A DNA stretch of 64,000 nt from Salinarchaeum sp. IM2453 (GTDB lineage: Archaea; Halobacteriota; Halobacteria; Halobacteriales; Salinarchaeaceae), in contig NZ_CP081183.1 in the NCBI RefSeq assembly GCF_019693215.1, forward strand, positions 1,863,226 to 1,927,225, in the 5' to 3' direction. The notes under the pieces are model-generated. The model ran no database searches. It saw only the letters and a program-made list of their open reading frames with translations, and was not told the DNA's origin. A program made the translations under genes and the position numbers. Of the stretch, positions 26,392-34,885 are shown one piece after another. Every line of letters starts with the position of its first letter. The first letter of the stretch is position 1.

Positions 26392-27240
26392 CTATCCTTG
26401 TAGTGCCCTTTCAAGTTTCTCAATTAGCGACGTATTACCGACATGTACGGGAACTCGATCATGAAGTCCCTCTGGAGAACGTTCTAATATCGATTGTGAT
26501 CCATCAGACGATGCTCCTCCAGCATGCTTAGTAATATATGCAACTGGATTGCCTTCAAATTGTAGTCGGAGCTTCCCATCGGGATACCCTTCAAGAGATG
26601 GGTACGCAAAGATTCCACCGTATGTGAGTACTTGACTGATATCTGCAACAAATGCCCCTCCGTATCGGAGCTTTAATTCATGCCGAATTTCATTTGCAAA
26701 CTCACTAAACTCGTCCGTCCATGCAGCGTCTCCGCCACCGAACCCATACACTGTGGGATCGTCCGGCAACATCATATCAGCATTTGCCGTAGTTTTTGTA
26801 CCATTGATAACCTCGTACTCAGTAACCGTTCCGTCCCGTGCAACAGTAAATGTTGTAATTGGACCATATACGACAGACCCTGCAGCTACTAATTCTGTTC
26901 CTGCTGCTGGAAGCTCAGCATCATAGATTCCAATAATGGTTCCCATCGGATTGTTGGACTTCAAGTTTGAAGACCCATCTAACGGATCAAGCGTAACAGC
27001 ATATCCGTTGCCACAAGTGATTTTTTCTTCTCGTTCTTCGGTGGCAATCTCTCCGACACCATCAATATCGCTAAGACGATCGACGAGTAGTTCGTCTGCC
27101 TTCACGTCTGCTGCAATTTGTGTCTCTCCACTTGGATTTGTTTTGGCAGTTTTTCCCCGCCGCCCTGAAAGTATCTCTCGTATTTCTGGAGTAGCAGCGG
27201 CAATTTCGTCGATGATGGCATCCACAACGGTATCGCTCAT
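26392..27240 (-). CDS. fbp: Fructose-1,6-bisphosphatase, class I
   Basis: Gluconeogenic phosphatase, 282 residues. Visible are IATEEREE (metal-binding Glu), LDPLDGSSNLKSNNPMGTIIGIYD, which carries the DPLDGSSN metal/substrate motif, and FAYPSLEGYPDGKLRLQFEGNPVAYITKHAGG with the Lys and Glu residues near the C-terminus. The ATG overlaps the TGA of the aldolase gene, so two successive gluconeogenic steps are coupled. Confidence 0.93.
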   Translation of the reverse strand: MSDTVVDAIIDEIAAATPEIREILSGRRGKTAKTNPSGETQIAADVKADELLVDRLSDIDGVGEIATEEREEKITCGNGYAVTLDPLDGSSNLKSNNPMGTIIGIYDAELPAAGTELVAAGSVVYGPITTFTVARDGTVTEYEVINGTKTTANADMMLPDDPTVYGFGGGDAAWTDEFSEFANEIRHELKLRYGGAFVADISQVLTYGGIFAYPSLEGYPDGKLRLQFEGNPVAYITKHAGGASSDGSQSILERSPEGLHDRVPVHVGNTSLIEKLERALQG

Positions 27241-28025
27241 GCTTGGAGTGCTTCGTCAACAGTTGTTTCTTCGAAGATGATCTTTTCTAGACTATCTAAA
27301 ATACTAACTGGATCCTCGCGCTGCCAGACATTTCGTCCGACTGCAAGACCCTTTCCTCCAGCGTCCATCGTGGTCTTGACACTTTCGAGGAACTTACGAT
27401 CTGAAACTTTTGAGCCACCGCTCATGATGACCTTCACTGGACCAGCCATATTGACTGCTAATTCCATACCTTCCTGACTGCCTGGATGCTTGACCTTTGC
27501 AATATCGGCTCCTAGCTCTAGTGCTTGTCGAGCAGCGTAGGCGATCACATCGTCTTTTTTATCATTTTTCAGCCCTTGTCCTCGTGGATATGACCACATG
27601 ACGATCGGGAGGTCATGATCACGAGCAGATTCTTGGACCTCACGGAATTCTTCTGCCATCTCTACCTCGTTATTTGAACCGCCATACAGTGTATATCCAA
27701 TTGCATCTGCTCCAAGTTCATGTGCATAATCCACGGACCAGTTGACCGCTGAATCTGGTTCGCCCATCCATAGATTCGATGTTCCGTTTAGCTTAGCAAC
27801 AAGATTCACTTCATCATCGTATGAAGGATAGTATGACTCAGCAACTCCTTTCTGGACGGCAAACCCTGTCACTGCATCATGTGTGGCAACATCAAAGATT
27901 TTCTTTGGATCCATGCTCTCTGGCACTGAATCAAAATCGGCAGGGCCATGCTCAAGTCCGTGGTCGTACGCTAGAATTAGTACTTTACCATCCCGGACAA
28001 TTGGAGACTCATCAATTGGTATCAT
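27237..28025 (-). CDS. fba: Archaeal class I fructose-bisphosphate aldolase
   Basis: FbaB/DeoC-type Schiff-base aldolase of about 262 residues: LILAYDHGLEHGP at the N-terminus, TLYGGSNNE, MWSYPRGQG, ADIAKVKHPGS, whose KVK holds the Schiff-base Lys, and VIMSGGSK and GGKGLAVGRNVWQ for phosphate. The ATG at 28025 is preferred over a TTG at 28040: a TATA box at 28051-28056 lies 26 bases upstream, which gives a leaderless message beginning at this ATG. Operon with fbp. Confidence 0.92.
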   Translation of the reverse strand: MIPIDESPIVRDGKVLILAYDHGLEHGPADFDSVPESMDPKKIFDVATHDAVTGFAVQKGVAESYYPSYDDEVNLVAKLNGTSNLWMGEPDSAVNWSVDYAHELGADAIGYTLYGGSNNEVEMAEEFREVQESARDHDLPIVMWSYPRGQGLKNDKKDDVIAYAARQALELGADIAKVKHPGSQEGMELAVNMAGPVKVIMSGGSKVSDRKFLESVKTTMDAGGKGLAVGRNVWQREDPVSILDSLEKIIFEETTVDEALQA

Positions 28026-28050
28026 CGTCTGTATATCCAACGAGATAGCT

Positions 28051-28056
28051 TATAAA
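28051..28056 (-). promoter_or_regulatory. TATA box of the fba-fbp operon
   Basis: TTTATA on the minus strand (within GGCTTTATAAGC) is 26 bases from the fba ATG, the spacing for a leaderless transcript. It decides the start codon. Confidence 0.6.
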
Positions 28057-28182
28057 GCCTATGAGGTGGCTTTAGCGGAATCGAATAAATAATGAAAAAG
28101 ATATCAGACCGACTTTGATTTTATAAGGTATTGAGAAGAAATCTTCGAGCTCGACTGTAGGAGACCGCGATTAACTTCTACA

Positions 28183-28245
28183 GGCTACATCCCCTATCCT
28201 CAAGAAACGACCCGCGTCAGCAGTGAGTGAGTAAGCATGGGTAGC
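28183..28245 (+). repeat. Degenerate end-like hairpin between HhH gene and fba
   Basis: Read on the minus strand, CTACCC..TTACTCAC is followed by GTCGTTTCTTGAGGATAGGGG, aligning with the tnpB right end (CTACCCC..ACTCG..CTCCTTGAGGCAGGGG). The terminal TTCAC is not clear. It is the only feature seen in the roughly 225 bases between the fba promoter and the HhH gene stop. Confidence 0.35.
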
Positions 28246-28282
28246 CACTTACAGCAGAATATGCCAACCTCTGTTCGGAGCC

Positions 28283-28873
28283 TTATGCATGTTCCACTGC
28301 CTGATCGTGTAATTCCTGAAGTATTTCCTCACTAATCTCTACTGCGTCCGCTAAGCGTTTAGGATCCACCGTCGCGAGTCTCCGAACTGTATTTACCCCT
28401 GCTTTGGCGAGTTCGTCCGAGATTGCTTTATCGACTGCGTCAAGATCATCTACCGGTCTAAGCTCAGGTGGTTCATCGATCAACTCAAATCCAAGTGCAT
28501 CCTTTGGGATTTCTGGTCGCTTAAGCTCAATCTCAGTAGACACTTCTGTTGTTTCCCAATCCGCATTACTCAGTGATACCCACCGCTTCTCTGCTTCACT
28601 AAGCCCAGAAACAGTCTCTGATCGCTGATCCAAATCTGACCCCATGCCACTTATTGTCCACGGTAGTGAATGCTCACGGCGAATCTTAGCCGCAACTCCG
28701 GGATTGATACCTTTCTCAACCAACTTCCGATATGAGACATTCTTCGACTTGATGTCAGCTGCTGTGATATCGGCATCTCGTAAAATTTCTGCTGTGGCTG
28801 GACCAACATATCGGAGCCTTCGAAGATCGCTCACAGTAGAAACATCACCAGTACTATCCTGTGAGTCAGTCAC
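28283..28873 (-). CDS. Helix-hairpin-helix protein of unknown function
   Basis: 196 residues. The N-terminal part has LRRLRYVGPATAEILRDADITAADIKS, a helix-hairpin-helix, then NPGVAAKIRREHSLPW. An acidic linker follows, then a second HhH-like unit AISDELAKAGVNTVRRLATVDPKRLADAVEI at the C-terminus. HhH repeats bind DNA without sequence preference. This protein belongs to a haloarchaeal group without assigned function. It sits between squalene synthase and the gluconeogenic operon, with no obvious link. Confidence 0.75.
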   Translation of the reverse strand: MTDSQDSTGDVSTVSDLRRLRYVGPATAEILRDADITAADIKSKNVSYRKLVEKGINPGVAAKIRREHSLPWTISGMGSDLDQRSETVSGLSEAEKRWVSLSNADWETTEVSTEIELKRPEIPKDALGFELIDEPPELRPVDDLDAVDKAISDELAKAGVNTVRRLATVDPKRLADAVEISEEILQELHDQAVEHA

Positions 28874-28987
28874 TGCTCAATACAATGATGTCGATTGACT
28901 TCAACGTTTGTGAGTCCAGCGACAACACAGGAAGGTCAATCACCTTCTCTTAGTTAGATTTCTGAACAATCTGTTAATTGTCTAAAA

Positions 28988-30031
28988 TTAGTGTTCAGCC
29001 AAATGAAGTGGCTCCCTCTCCATAGTAGATCGTAGATCCGGGATTTGTTCTCGCGGAACTCCTGACTCAAATCGTTGGATTAGCGCATATACTTCTGCTC
29101 GGGAAACTTTAACGTCACCGTTTACTACCTGATCTGGTTGTTTCTGGAGTTCGCGTATAGTTCCAACAGCAAGCAACTTCGGTATCGCCCACGCTGCAAG
29201 TGTGTTACCTTGAGTGTCTGGCATCGCCATTAAATATTCTTGGGCGTCATCAAGGTATCCATTCGCACGGTCGACGACTCGCTGGACTACTGACCCAACT
29301 GCATCCGCATTCTGCGTTTCTGAAACCTCTTCTTGTGCAATCCCGACATCATCTAACCATTCTGCCGGCAAATATACATTATTCTCTTCTCGGTAATCGT
29401 CTCCAACATCTTTCGCTATATTCACTAATTGCAGCAGTAACGCAAACGACTCAGCGTTATTGGCCATCGTCTTTCGCTCTTGTTCGGATGCATCTTCGGA
29501 TAACAAATTTGTAATCAGTTGGCCAACCGTTCCGGCAGCATACCAGCAGTATTCTTCCAATTCCTCGACTGTCTTGATGCGTAAACCACCCGTATCGGAG
29601 TATCGGTCAACAAACATTGACATCCCAGAAACCAGTTCAGACGCCGGCTCCGCAATGGCTTGTTGTGACGATTTCGGTAACGTATCGAACGCATTGAATA
29701 CGCGATTAACATCTGCAACTACATCCCAATCAGCCGATCTCGTTTGTTCGTCCGGAATCCAAGTATCGACTGCTGTTCGGAATGATTCTACGGACCGTTC
29801 TCCATCCAATGTTTCACGGTAGTGATCCAGCAACTCAACTTGTTCTTCTGATGGTATATGTCCAGCGTCCTCAACGGTGTCAGCAATTCTACAGAGTAGA
29901 TATCCAACACAGATACGATCTGACATTGGTGGCTCCAATTGGTCAACCGTAATTGCAAATGTTCTTGAGACATCAACAACAGCATCATGGCACCATCTTA
30001 GTTCTTCTCCACGAGATCGACCCGATGACAT
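28988..30031 (-). CDS. Squalene/phytoene synthase family enzyme
   Basis: Head-to-head prenyl transferase, 347 residues. First Asp motif DTVED at 51-55, second Asp-rich motif DVGDDYREEN at 208-217 followed by VYLP, and the CWYAAGTVG segment at 162-170. Phytoene synthase would feed carotenoids and squalene synthase the menaquinone-associated squalenes. The N-terminal WCHDAVVDVSRTFAITVDQL pattern favours squalene synthase. No crtI or similar gene adjoins it to decide. Confidence 0.82.
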   Translation of the reverse strand: MSSGRSRGEELRWCHDAVVDVSRTFAITVDQLEPPMSDRICVGYLLCRIADTVEDAGHIPSEEQVELLDHYRETLDGERSVESFRTAVDTWIPDEQTRSADWDVVADVNRVFNAFDTLPKSSQQAIAEPASELVSGMSMFVDRYSDTGGLRIKTVEELEEYCWYAAGTVGQLITNLLSEDASEQERKTMANNAESFALLLQLVNIAKDVGDDYREENNVYLPAEWLDDVGIAQEEVSETQNADAVGSVVQRVVDRANGYLDDAQEYLMAMPDTQGNTLAAWAIPKLLAVGTIRELQKQPDQVVNGDVKVSRAEVYALIQRFESGVPREQIPDLRSTMEREPLHLAEH

Positions 30032-30097
30032 TAGATACTCACATTACGGTATCCGGGTAGAAAAAATCCGCGTTCTATCAAGAAACAATCTGACTAT

Positions 30098-30116
30098 CTC
30101 GGGGTCTGTCCCCGAG
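30098..30116 (-). terminator. Stable hairpin after the halocyanin-like gene
   Basis: The perfect seven-base stem CTCGGGG/CCCCGAG with a five-base loop lies 17 bases past the halocyanin-like stop. It may act as a terminator. On the minus strand the sequence GGGGACAGACCCCGAGATAGTCAG also resembles the GGGGCTTGACCCC-type solo ends, so it may be a decayed copy recruited as a terminator. Confidence 0.45.
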
Positions 30117-30132
30117 TCGTTCCTGCGTTTAC

Positions 30133-30693
30133 TCAGTCCGAAGAATCGACAACAACTGCTCCCCACTGACCACTATCTACATGTGGAGTACATCCGTACA
30201 ACGCAACTCCTGTATCATCGATAGTCTCTTCCCAAACTTCATTTTCCCCTGTTGATCCAGCATCCAGAGTAATATCTGTCTCGTAAGCTCCAGTTACAGC
30301 ATCTCCTACCGCATTATCTCCTTCAACATCAAGTGTGATTACATTATGACCACCGCCAACCTCCCAAGTGATTTCAGTCCCTTCATCAACAATTAGCAGT
30401 GCCGGGTCATAATACGGAAATCCAGCATCAACTGTCACTTCTTGTTCCCCTCGTAAGTCCTCGCTCTTCCATCCGTTGTCTGCCCCAGCTGCATTTTGCT
30501 CCTCAAGAAACTCCTCGGCTCGTTGCTCTGCGTCTTCGAAATCAAATCCATCTTCCCCATTATCATCCCCGTTATCTCCGTTATCATCGTTATCCCCGTT
30601 ATCATCCAACAAGTCAGCACAGCCAGCTAATGCTGGCAACAACGCAGCTGTTCCACTAATCTTGGCGAGTTTTCGTCGATTAAGACGTGCCAT
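30133..30693 (-). CDS. Halocyanin-like cupredoxin lipoprotein with Gln at the axial position
   Basis: 186 residues. The basic N-terminus leads to a lipobox LAGC (Cys25), then an Asp/Asn/Gly-rich linker (30-48), then a helix, and from about 85 a cupredoxin domain. Copper ligands: His116 (GGGHNV), Cys168 and His171 (YGCTPH). Halocyanins and plastocyanins have Met four residues after the second His. Here the residue is Gln176 (HVDSGQWG), as in stellacyanins. The likely role is one-electron transfer at the outer membrane face. It is divergent from nosD, so it may serve the Nos system. Confidence 0.85.
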   Translation of the reverse strand: MARLNRRKLAKISGTAALLPALAGCADLLDDNGDNDDNGDNGDDNGEDGFDFEDAEQRAEEFLEEQNAAGADNGWKSEDLRGEQEVTVDAGFPYYDPALLIVDEGTEITWEVGGGHNVITLDVEGDNAVGDAVTGAYETDITLDAGSTGENEVWEETIDDTGVALYGCTPHVDSGQWGAVVVDSSD

Positions 30694-30866
30694 GCACTCT
30701 CCACCAATGAAAGAAGGTTATATAGTCTATTTAGCGGAGCTTCAAACTATGCAACTTCTCCTGTAGTTAAATCCAGATGATAATCTGAAAATCTTTAACC
30801 TCAGGTGAATTTATATCTAATATTTACAGCTTACCCCTGTGTTCAACGTCTGAAATCTAGCAATAT

Positions 30867-32762
30867 GTGTATGTACATATCTTTATAACACCTATCGACG
30901 TGTCCGCACACACTTGGATCGTTTCAGGACTGATTGTATTCACTGCCGTATCGTCGGTTGGATTGTTTATCGCAAATCCCTCTGAAACTACTGTTGATCC
31001 TGTTTCATTTGATGATACTGTTAAAATAAGCGGAACCTTGGAAGATACAGACGCAGTCTCTGAAGAGGCGACCCCTGGCGTCCAAGTATTCTATGACCGA
31101 TACAGGCATCCTCTTGGATACCATGATCCTGCTTTAGCTGCAACAGAGTATGATTCTGATCGGCATGAAGAGCAATTTGGCAGCCCAATTGCAACCTACG
31201 TAACTGACTTTACTAATACAAATTTGACTCTTGATGACCACGGACATCCGTCAGTTGAGGTATCTCCAGGTTGGATTCCGGCGTCTGACGCAGTTTATGT
31301 GCAAAATAGCAAAATGAACCTACCATCTGGCCCAGTAACCATACCATTCTCCGATGAGCGACAGGCAGAACTGTTTATCGAACGATACGGTGGTGTTCTT
31401 CGTACTTGGGAAGACTTGCAAAATAACAACCAGAGTAGCCACCGGAATCAAGAGGATCTAGTTGATGACCAACATCAGAGATCAAACAAGCTGATCAATA
31501 CCACAACGAGATACTTAGACCGAGCAAAAACAACAGTCGTACAGCCGAATGAATCAGTACAATCTGCCATTCAAAATGCACCATCAAACAGCACTGTTCT
31601 TCTTTCAGAGGGTCGATACGAGCAACAGATCACCATTAATCAGTCCATAACTCTTCGTGGATCAAATACAACGATTGTCGGGAACAATACTGGCTCAGTC
31701 ATCAATGTAACCGCAGATGACGTTGCTATTTCTGATGTACATATCAAGGGAGCTGGTGACTCATTCGGACATACTGACGTCGGTGCCGAGGGTTGGGACA
31801 GCCGAATTGAAGCTGGATACGGACACGGTGATGCTGGAGTTACAGCGATCAATGCCAGCCGACCATTGATTTCGAATGTTAGTATAAATACGTCAGCAAA
31901 TGGTGTATTACTTCGGGATACCGCAGATCCTGTTGTCAGAAACATCTCTGTCGTTGGGTCTGACCACTGGCTGGAAGGATTTATGGGCGTGGTTGCTATG
32001 CGGTCTTCGGGAATTGTTGAGCAGTCGTCGTTTTTGAACGGTCGAGATGGAGTTTACTCGCACCGCTCCGACGGGTTAGTTGTACGGAATAATACGATGA
32101 CAAACACCCGGTTCGGTGTCCATCTAATGTATTCTTCAGATGTTTTGATTGCCGGAAATAGTATCGAACGTCACATACATGACGGGATAACCGTGATGAC
32201 AAATCCAACTGGTGTTTCCATCGTTAATAATCATGTCAGGAATGGAGGAAACGGTATGTCAATTTATGGTAACCGAATGTTTGTACAAGAGAATGAAGTC
32301 ATTAACAATGAAATTGGGATCGTTATGTCTGCTCCCGGATCTATCTATGAGCAAAATCTCCTTAAAGAAAACGACATAGGGGCTCGAACATCTGTTGTCA
32401 CTCCAACAAGTATTGTTTCCCAAAACGATTTTATTGACAATACCCAGCATGCAGACACCCTATCTGGACCATTACGAATATGGACTGACAACGTTGGAAA
32501 CCATTGGAGTGATGCGCCAAATTGGGGGACCTCTAACACCAGCACACGACCATTTGTCCCTACTGATACAGTTGACCAGCAAGCTCGATCAGACCATGGA
32601 GCTAGAACGCTTGCACACGCCCCAGCGCTACAGATGTTACGGACAATACAAGGCACGACACCCGGGCTTCGATCAGAGAGCATAGTCGACACAGATCCAC
32701 TCACAACTCCTGTTACTTTAGCAAAGACATCTACCGCAAACAATCTCTCACGATATACATGA
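30867..32762 (+). CDS. nosD: NosD-family protein with N-terminal NosL-like domain
   Basis: About 631 residues. An N-terminal membrane anchor (WIVSGLIVFTAVSSVGLFI) is followed by a region of about 100 residues whose end VTIPFSDERQAELFIERYGGVLRTWEDL looks like the C-terminus of NosL. A right-handed parallel beta helix (about 220-560) of short V-x-N/I-x-N-N repeats follows, a CASH-type domain. NosD with NosF and NosY supports copper-site assembly in nitrous oxide reductase. The GTG start at 30867 is uncertain, and GTG 30900 is also possible. It overlaps nosF by ATGA. Confidence 0.82.
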   Translation: MYVHIFITPIDVSAHTWIVSGLIVFTAVSSVGLFIANPSETTVDPVSFDDTVKISGTLEDTDAVSEEATPGVQVFYDRYRHPLGYHDPALAATEYDSDRHEEQFGSPIATYVTDFTNTNLTLDDHGHPSVEVSPGWIPASDAVYVQNSKMNLPSGPVTIPFSDERQAELFIERYGGVLRTWEDLQNNNQSSHRNQEDLVDDQHQRSNKLINTTTRYLDRAKTTVVQPNESVQSAIQNAPSNSTVLLSEGRYEQQITINQSITLRGSNTTIVGNNTGSVINVTADDVAISDVHIKGAGDSFGHTDVGAEGWDSRIEAGYGHGDAGVTAINASRPLISNVSINTSANGVLLRDTADPVVRNISVVGSDHWLEGFMGVVAMRSSGIVEQSSFLNGRDGVYSHRSDGLVVRNNTMTNTRFGVHLMYSSDVLIAGNSIERHIHDGITVMTNPTGVSIVNNHVRNGGNGMSIYGNRMFVQENEVINNEIGIVMSAPGSIYEQNLLKENDIGARTSVVTPTSIVSQNDFIDNTQHADTLSGPLRIWTDNVGNHWSDAPNWGTSNTSTRPFVPTDTVDQQARSDHGARTLAHAPALQMLRTIQGTTPGLRSESIVDTDPLTTPVTLAKTSTANNLSRYT

Positions 32763-33490
32763 CATCAGAATATACCTCAAACCAACCACTACTCACAGCC
32801 GAGTCAATCACACATAACTACGGGAATGTCGAGGCACTATCTGACTGCACCTTGTCACTCCATACTGGTAGAGTATACGGGTTAATCGGACCAAATGGTG
32901 CTGGAAAGACAACTCTCCTTCAGATTCTTTGCGGCCTTCTTTCCCCAGATAAAGGAACAATTCACATCAACAGTAATAGCTCCAGAGCTATTGGCTATCT
33001 TCCTCAACATCCTGAATTTAGGCCTCAATTTACAGCACGGGAGATAATTCAGTTTTATCAGCAAATGGTAGGTCAAAATAAGAGTTCGCCTGTGAGTATA
33101 CTTGAACAGGTAGGACTTGATAGTGTAGCAAGCCGTACTGTTGATGGCTTTTCCGGCGGTATGATCCAATTGCTCGGGATCGCACAAGCAACCATCGGAA
33201 ATCCTCCTATCATCATCCTTGATGAGCCAACCAGTGGTCTAGATCCTACGATGACAACCCGCGTGTTCGAGGCGACCGAAACAATTGCTGATGAGCACAC
33301 GACGGTACTTGTGAGTTCACACGATCTTGATAGTGTAGACCGATATGCCAATCGCGTGCTATTGCTAATTAACGGACAGATCAAGCACCGTGGGACCACA
33401 GATGCTCTTCAGGATCGGACAAATGTTCAATCACTGCACCAAGCGTACCATGACTTAATTCCAGCATCACATGAAACAGTTACACCATAA
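32759..33490 (+). CDS. nosF: NosF ABC ATP-binding protein
   Basis: 243 residues: Walker A GPNGAGKTT, the GYLPQHPEF Q-loop, signature FSGGMIQLLGIAQA, Walker B IIILDEPTSGLD, and switch His in VLVSSHD. It is coupled to nosD by ATGA and followed 34 bases later by the nosY permease. The NosDFY complex moves or delivers a sulfur/copper-site precursor outside the cell for NosZ. NosZ is not in the window. Confidence 0.87.
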   Translation: MTSEYTSNQPLLTAESITHNYGNVEALSDCTLSLHTGRVYGLIGPNGAGKTTLLQILCGLLSPDKGTIHINSNSSRAIGYLPQHPEFRPQFTAREIIQFYQQMVGQNKSSPVSILEQVGLDSVASRTVDGFSGGMIQLLGIAQATIGNPPIIILDEPTSGLDPTMTTRVFEATETIADEHTTVLVSSHDLDSVDRYANRVLLLINGQIKHRGTTDALQDRTNVQSLHQAYHDLIPASHETVTP

Positions 33491-33524
33491 GCAACAAACA
33501 GCATTCCCCTGAGATACTTAATAA

Positions 33525-34340
33525 ATGACAGTAAAAGAGCAAATCCAAACTCGAGCATTTCGACTACAGGCAATCATCAGTAGAGAGGTGAAAACTGTCT
33601 GGCGAACACGTACATATTTTGTACTGGGGATTGCATTTATTGCAGTTATTATTGGACTTGCCCACTCAGCTGGAGGCTATGAAGCTGGTTACGGCCCCGC
33701 TGTCGTTGACTTACTGACCCCACTCGAAATCTTAGTTCCTGTACTTGGATTCGCATTTGGATATCGAGCAATCCTCTCGGATACTACCAGTGGTGAGCAT
33801 GACATCCTTCAAACCTTTCCGGTTAGGCAATGGACTTACGTTGCTGGCGTATTCATCGGACGAGCGCTTTGGACCATTGTGATAGTCTTCTTTCCACTTT
33901 TGGCCGTTGCCGGACTGACAGCAGTAACGTCTGTTGAGACCGTGCCATTCTATGAGACGCATGACGCTGCTGATTCACCAATCTTGTTTGGACGATTTAT
34001 CGTATTAACCGTATTATATACTCTTCCGATCGTTGCTATTGCTCTTGCAATTTCTGCTTTTGCTAAATCACTTTGGAGTGCACTGGCGCTTATTGCTATT
34101 TTATTTATGTTTATCTCCTTTGGAGGTGATCTGCTGGCGCTAATCGCTCTTGAGCGGTTTCCTGATTTGTCGATATATCTCTCAGCAATGACTCCAAACA
34201 GCGCATACCGCGGATTGGTCTTCGAACATGTTTTGGGTGCATCAGAACCTACTGCTGCACACTCAGTTATAAACGCGATAAGTATTATGGCTTGGACAAT
34301 CATACCTGTGAGTATTGCAGTATTTATACAGCAACGGTGA
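33525..34340 (+). CDS. nosY: NosY ABC-2 type permease
   Basis: 271 residues with about six membrane helices, starting with an amphipathic segment and RTRTYFVLGIAFIAVIIGLAHS, and a GFAFGYRAILSDTTSGEHDILQTFPVRQWTYVAGVFIGRALW loop typical of NosY/ABC-2 exporters. It is the last gene of the nosDFY operon. A hairpin follows the stop, and then a GC-rich island. Confidence 0.86.
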   Translation: MTVKEQIQTRAFRLQAIISREVKTVWRTRTYFVLGIAFIAVIIGLAHSAGGYEAGYGPAVVDLLTPLEILVPVLGFAFGYRAILSDTTSGEHDILQTFPVRQWTYVAGVFIGRALWTIVIVFFPLLAVAGLTAVTSVETVPFYETHDAADSPILFGRFIVLTVLYTLPIVAIALAISAFAKSLWSALALIAILFMFISFGGDLLALIALERFPDLSIYLSAMTPNSAYRGLVFEHVLGASEPTAAHSVINAISIMAWTIIPVSIAVFIQQR

Positions 34341-34385
34341 TCTGATCCTTCGGTAGAATAGGCTGAGTGTCTTCGAGTCTCTCTG

Positions 34386-34410
34386 GAGGTACTTGCCGAA
34401 AGAGTACCTC
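34386..34410 (+). terminator. Hairpin terminator after nosY
   Basis: The perfect eight-base stem GAGGTACT/AGTACCTC with a nine-base loop, 45 bases past the nosY stop, is followed by TGAGTCTATTTTG. It is a plausible end for the nosDFY transcript. Confidence 0.5.
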
Positions 34411-34440
34411 TGAGTCTATTTTGAGAGCTTGACATCCATC

Positions 34441-34885
34441 GTTCACTAGTAGCTATCTGTAACAGCGAGAGAATTCCGCCCTTCCCATGAGAGGCGAGTA
34501 TTCGGACGCAAGTCTGAACGGAGGACCGAACAGGGCGGGCGTGAATTGCGTCCACGTTCCCCTCGCTTTCCACGGATGTATGCCCACTGAGGTCGTACAC
34601 AAACCCAACAACTCGGGAAAAGTGGGTGTAGGTTGGTGCTCACCCGTCATCAAAAACGCGAGCCTGCCCGAGTCAGACGCGGACGCGAGTCTGAGTCAGG
34701 TGGATGGCACCGCCCGCACGGGCCAAGTGGATACTCAAGCACACTACTCCCGTCAGGGACCGACGGCTTGCGTGCAAACCGGAGTACCTCTAACGGGGAT
34801 CTTGCCTCCGGTGGTGTCGGACCGCCTGACTCCACGCGAGAGGAACCCGCGCCGTTCGCGGCGCGGAGGATGTCATCGATGTATA
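34441..34885. other. GC-rich island of unknown nature between nosY and nosL
   Basis: About 440 bases that are conspicuously GC-rich beside the AT-rich flanks. Long stop-free frames run on both strands, but their translations (for example a plus-strand frame from 34487) show no domain and no haloarchaeal acidity, so I do not call a gene. Structure is evident: a perfect eight-base stem CCGCGCCG/CGGCGCGG with a TTCG loop at 34847-34866, and a GAGTCAGACGCG/CGCGAGTCTGAGTC imperfect hairpin near 34672-34700. It ends directly at the nosL stop codon. Candidates are a non-autonomous mobile element or a structured RNA. Confidence 0.5.

Noticed and set aside
34441-34885. RNase P RNA or signal recognition particle RNA
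   Set aside because: I looked for the conserved P4/CR segments (an ACAGAA-type strand) and the SRP helix 8 GGAA loop pattern and did not see them on either strand.
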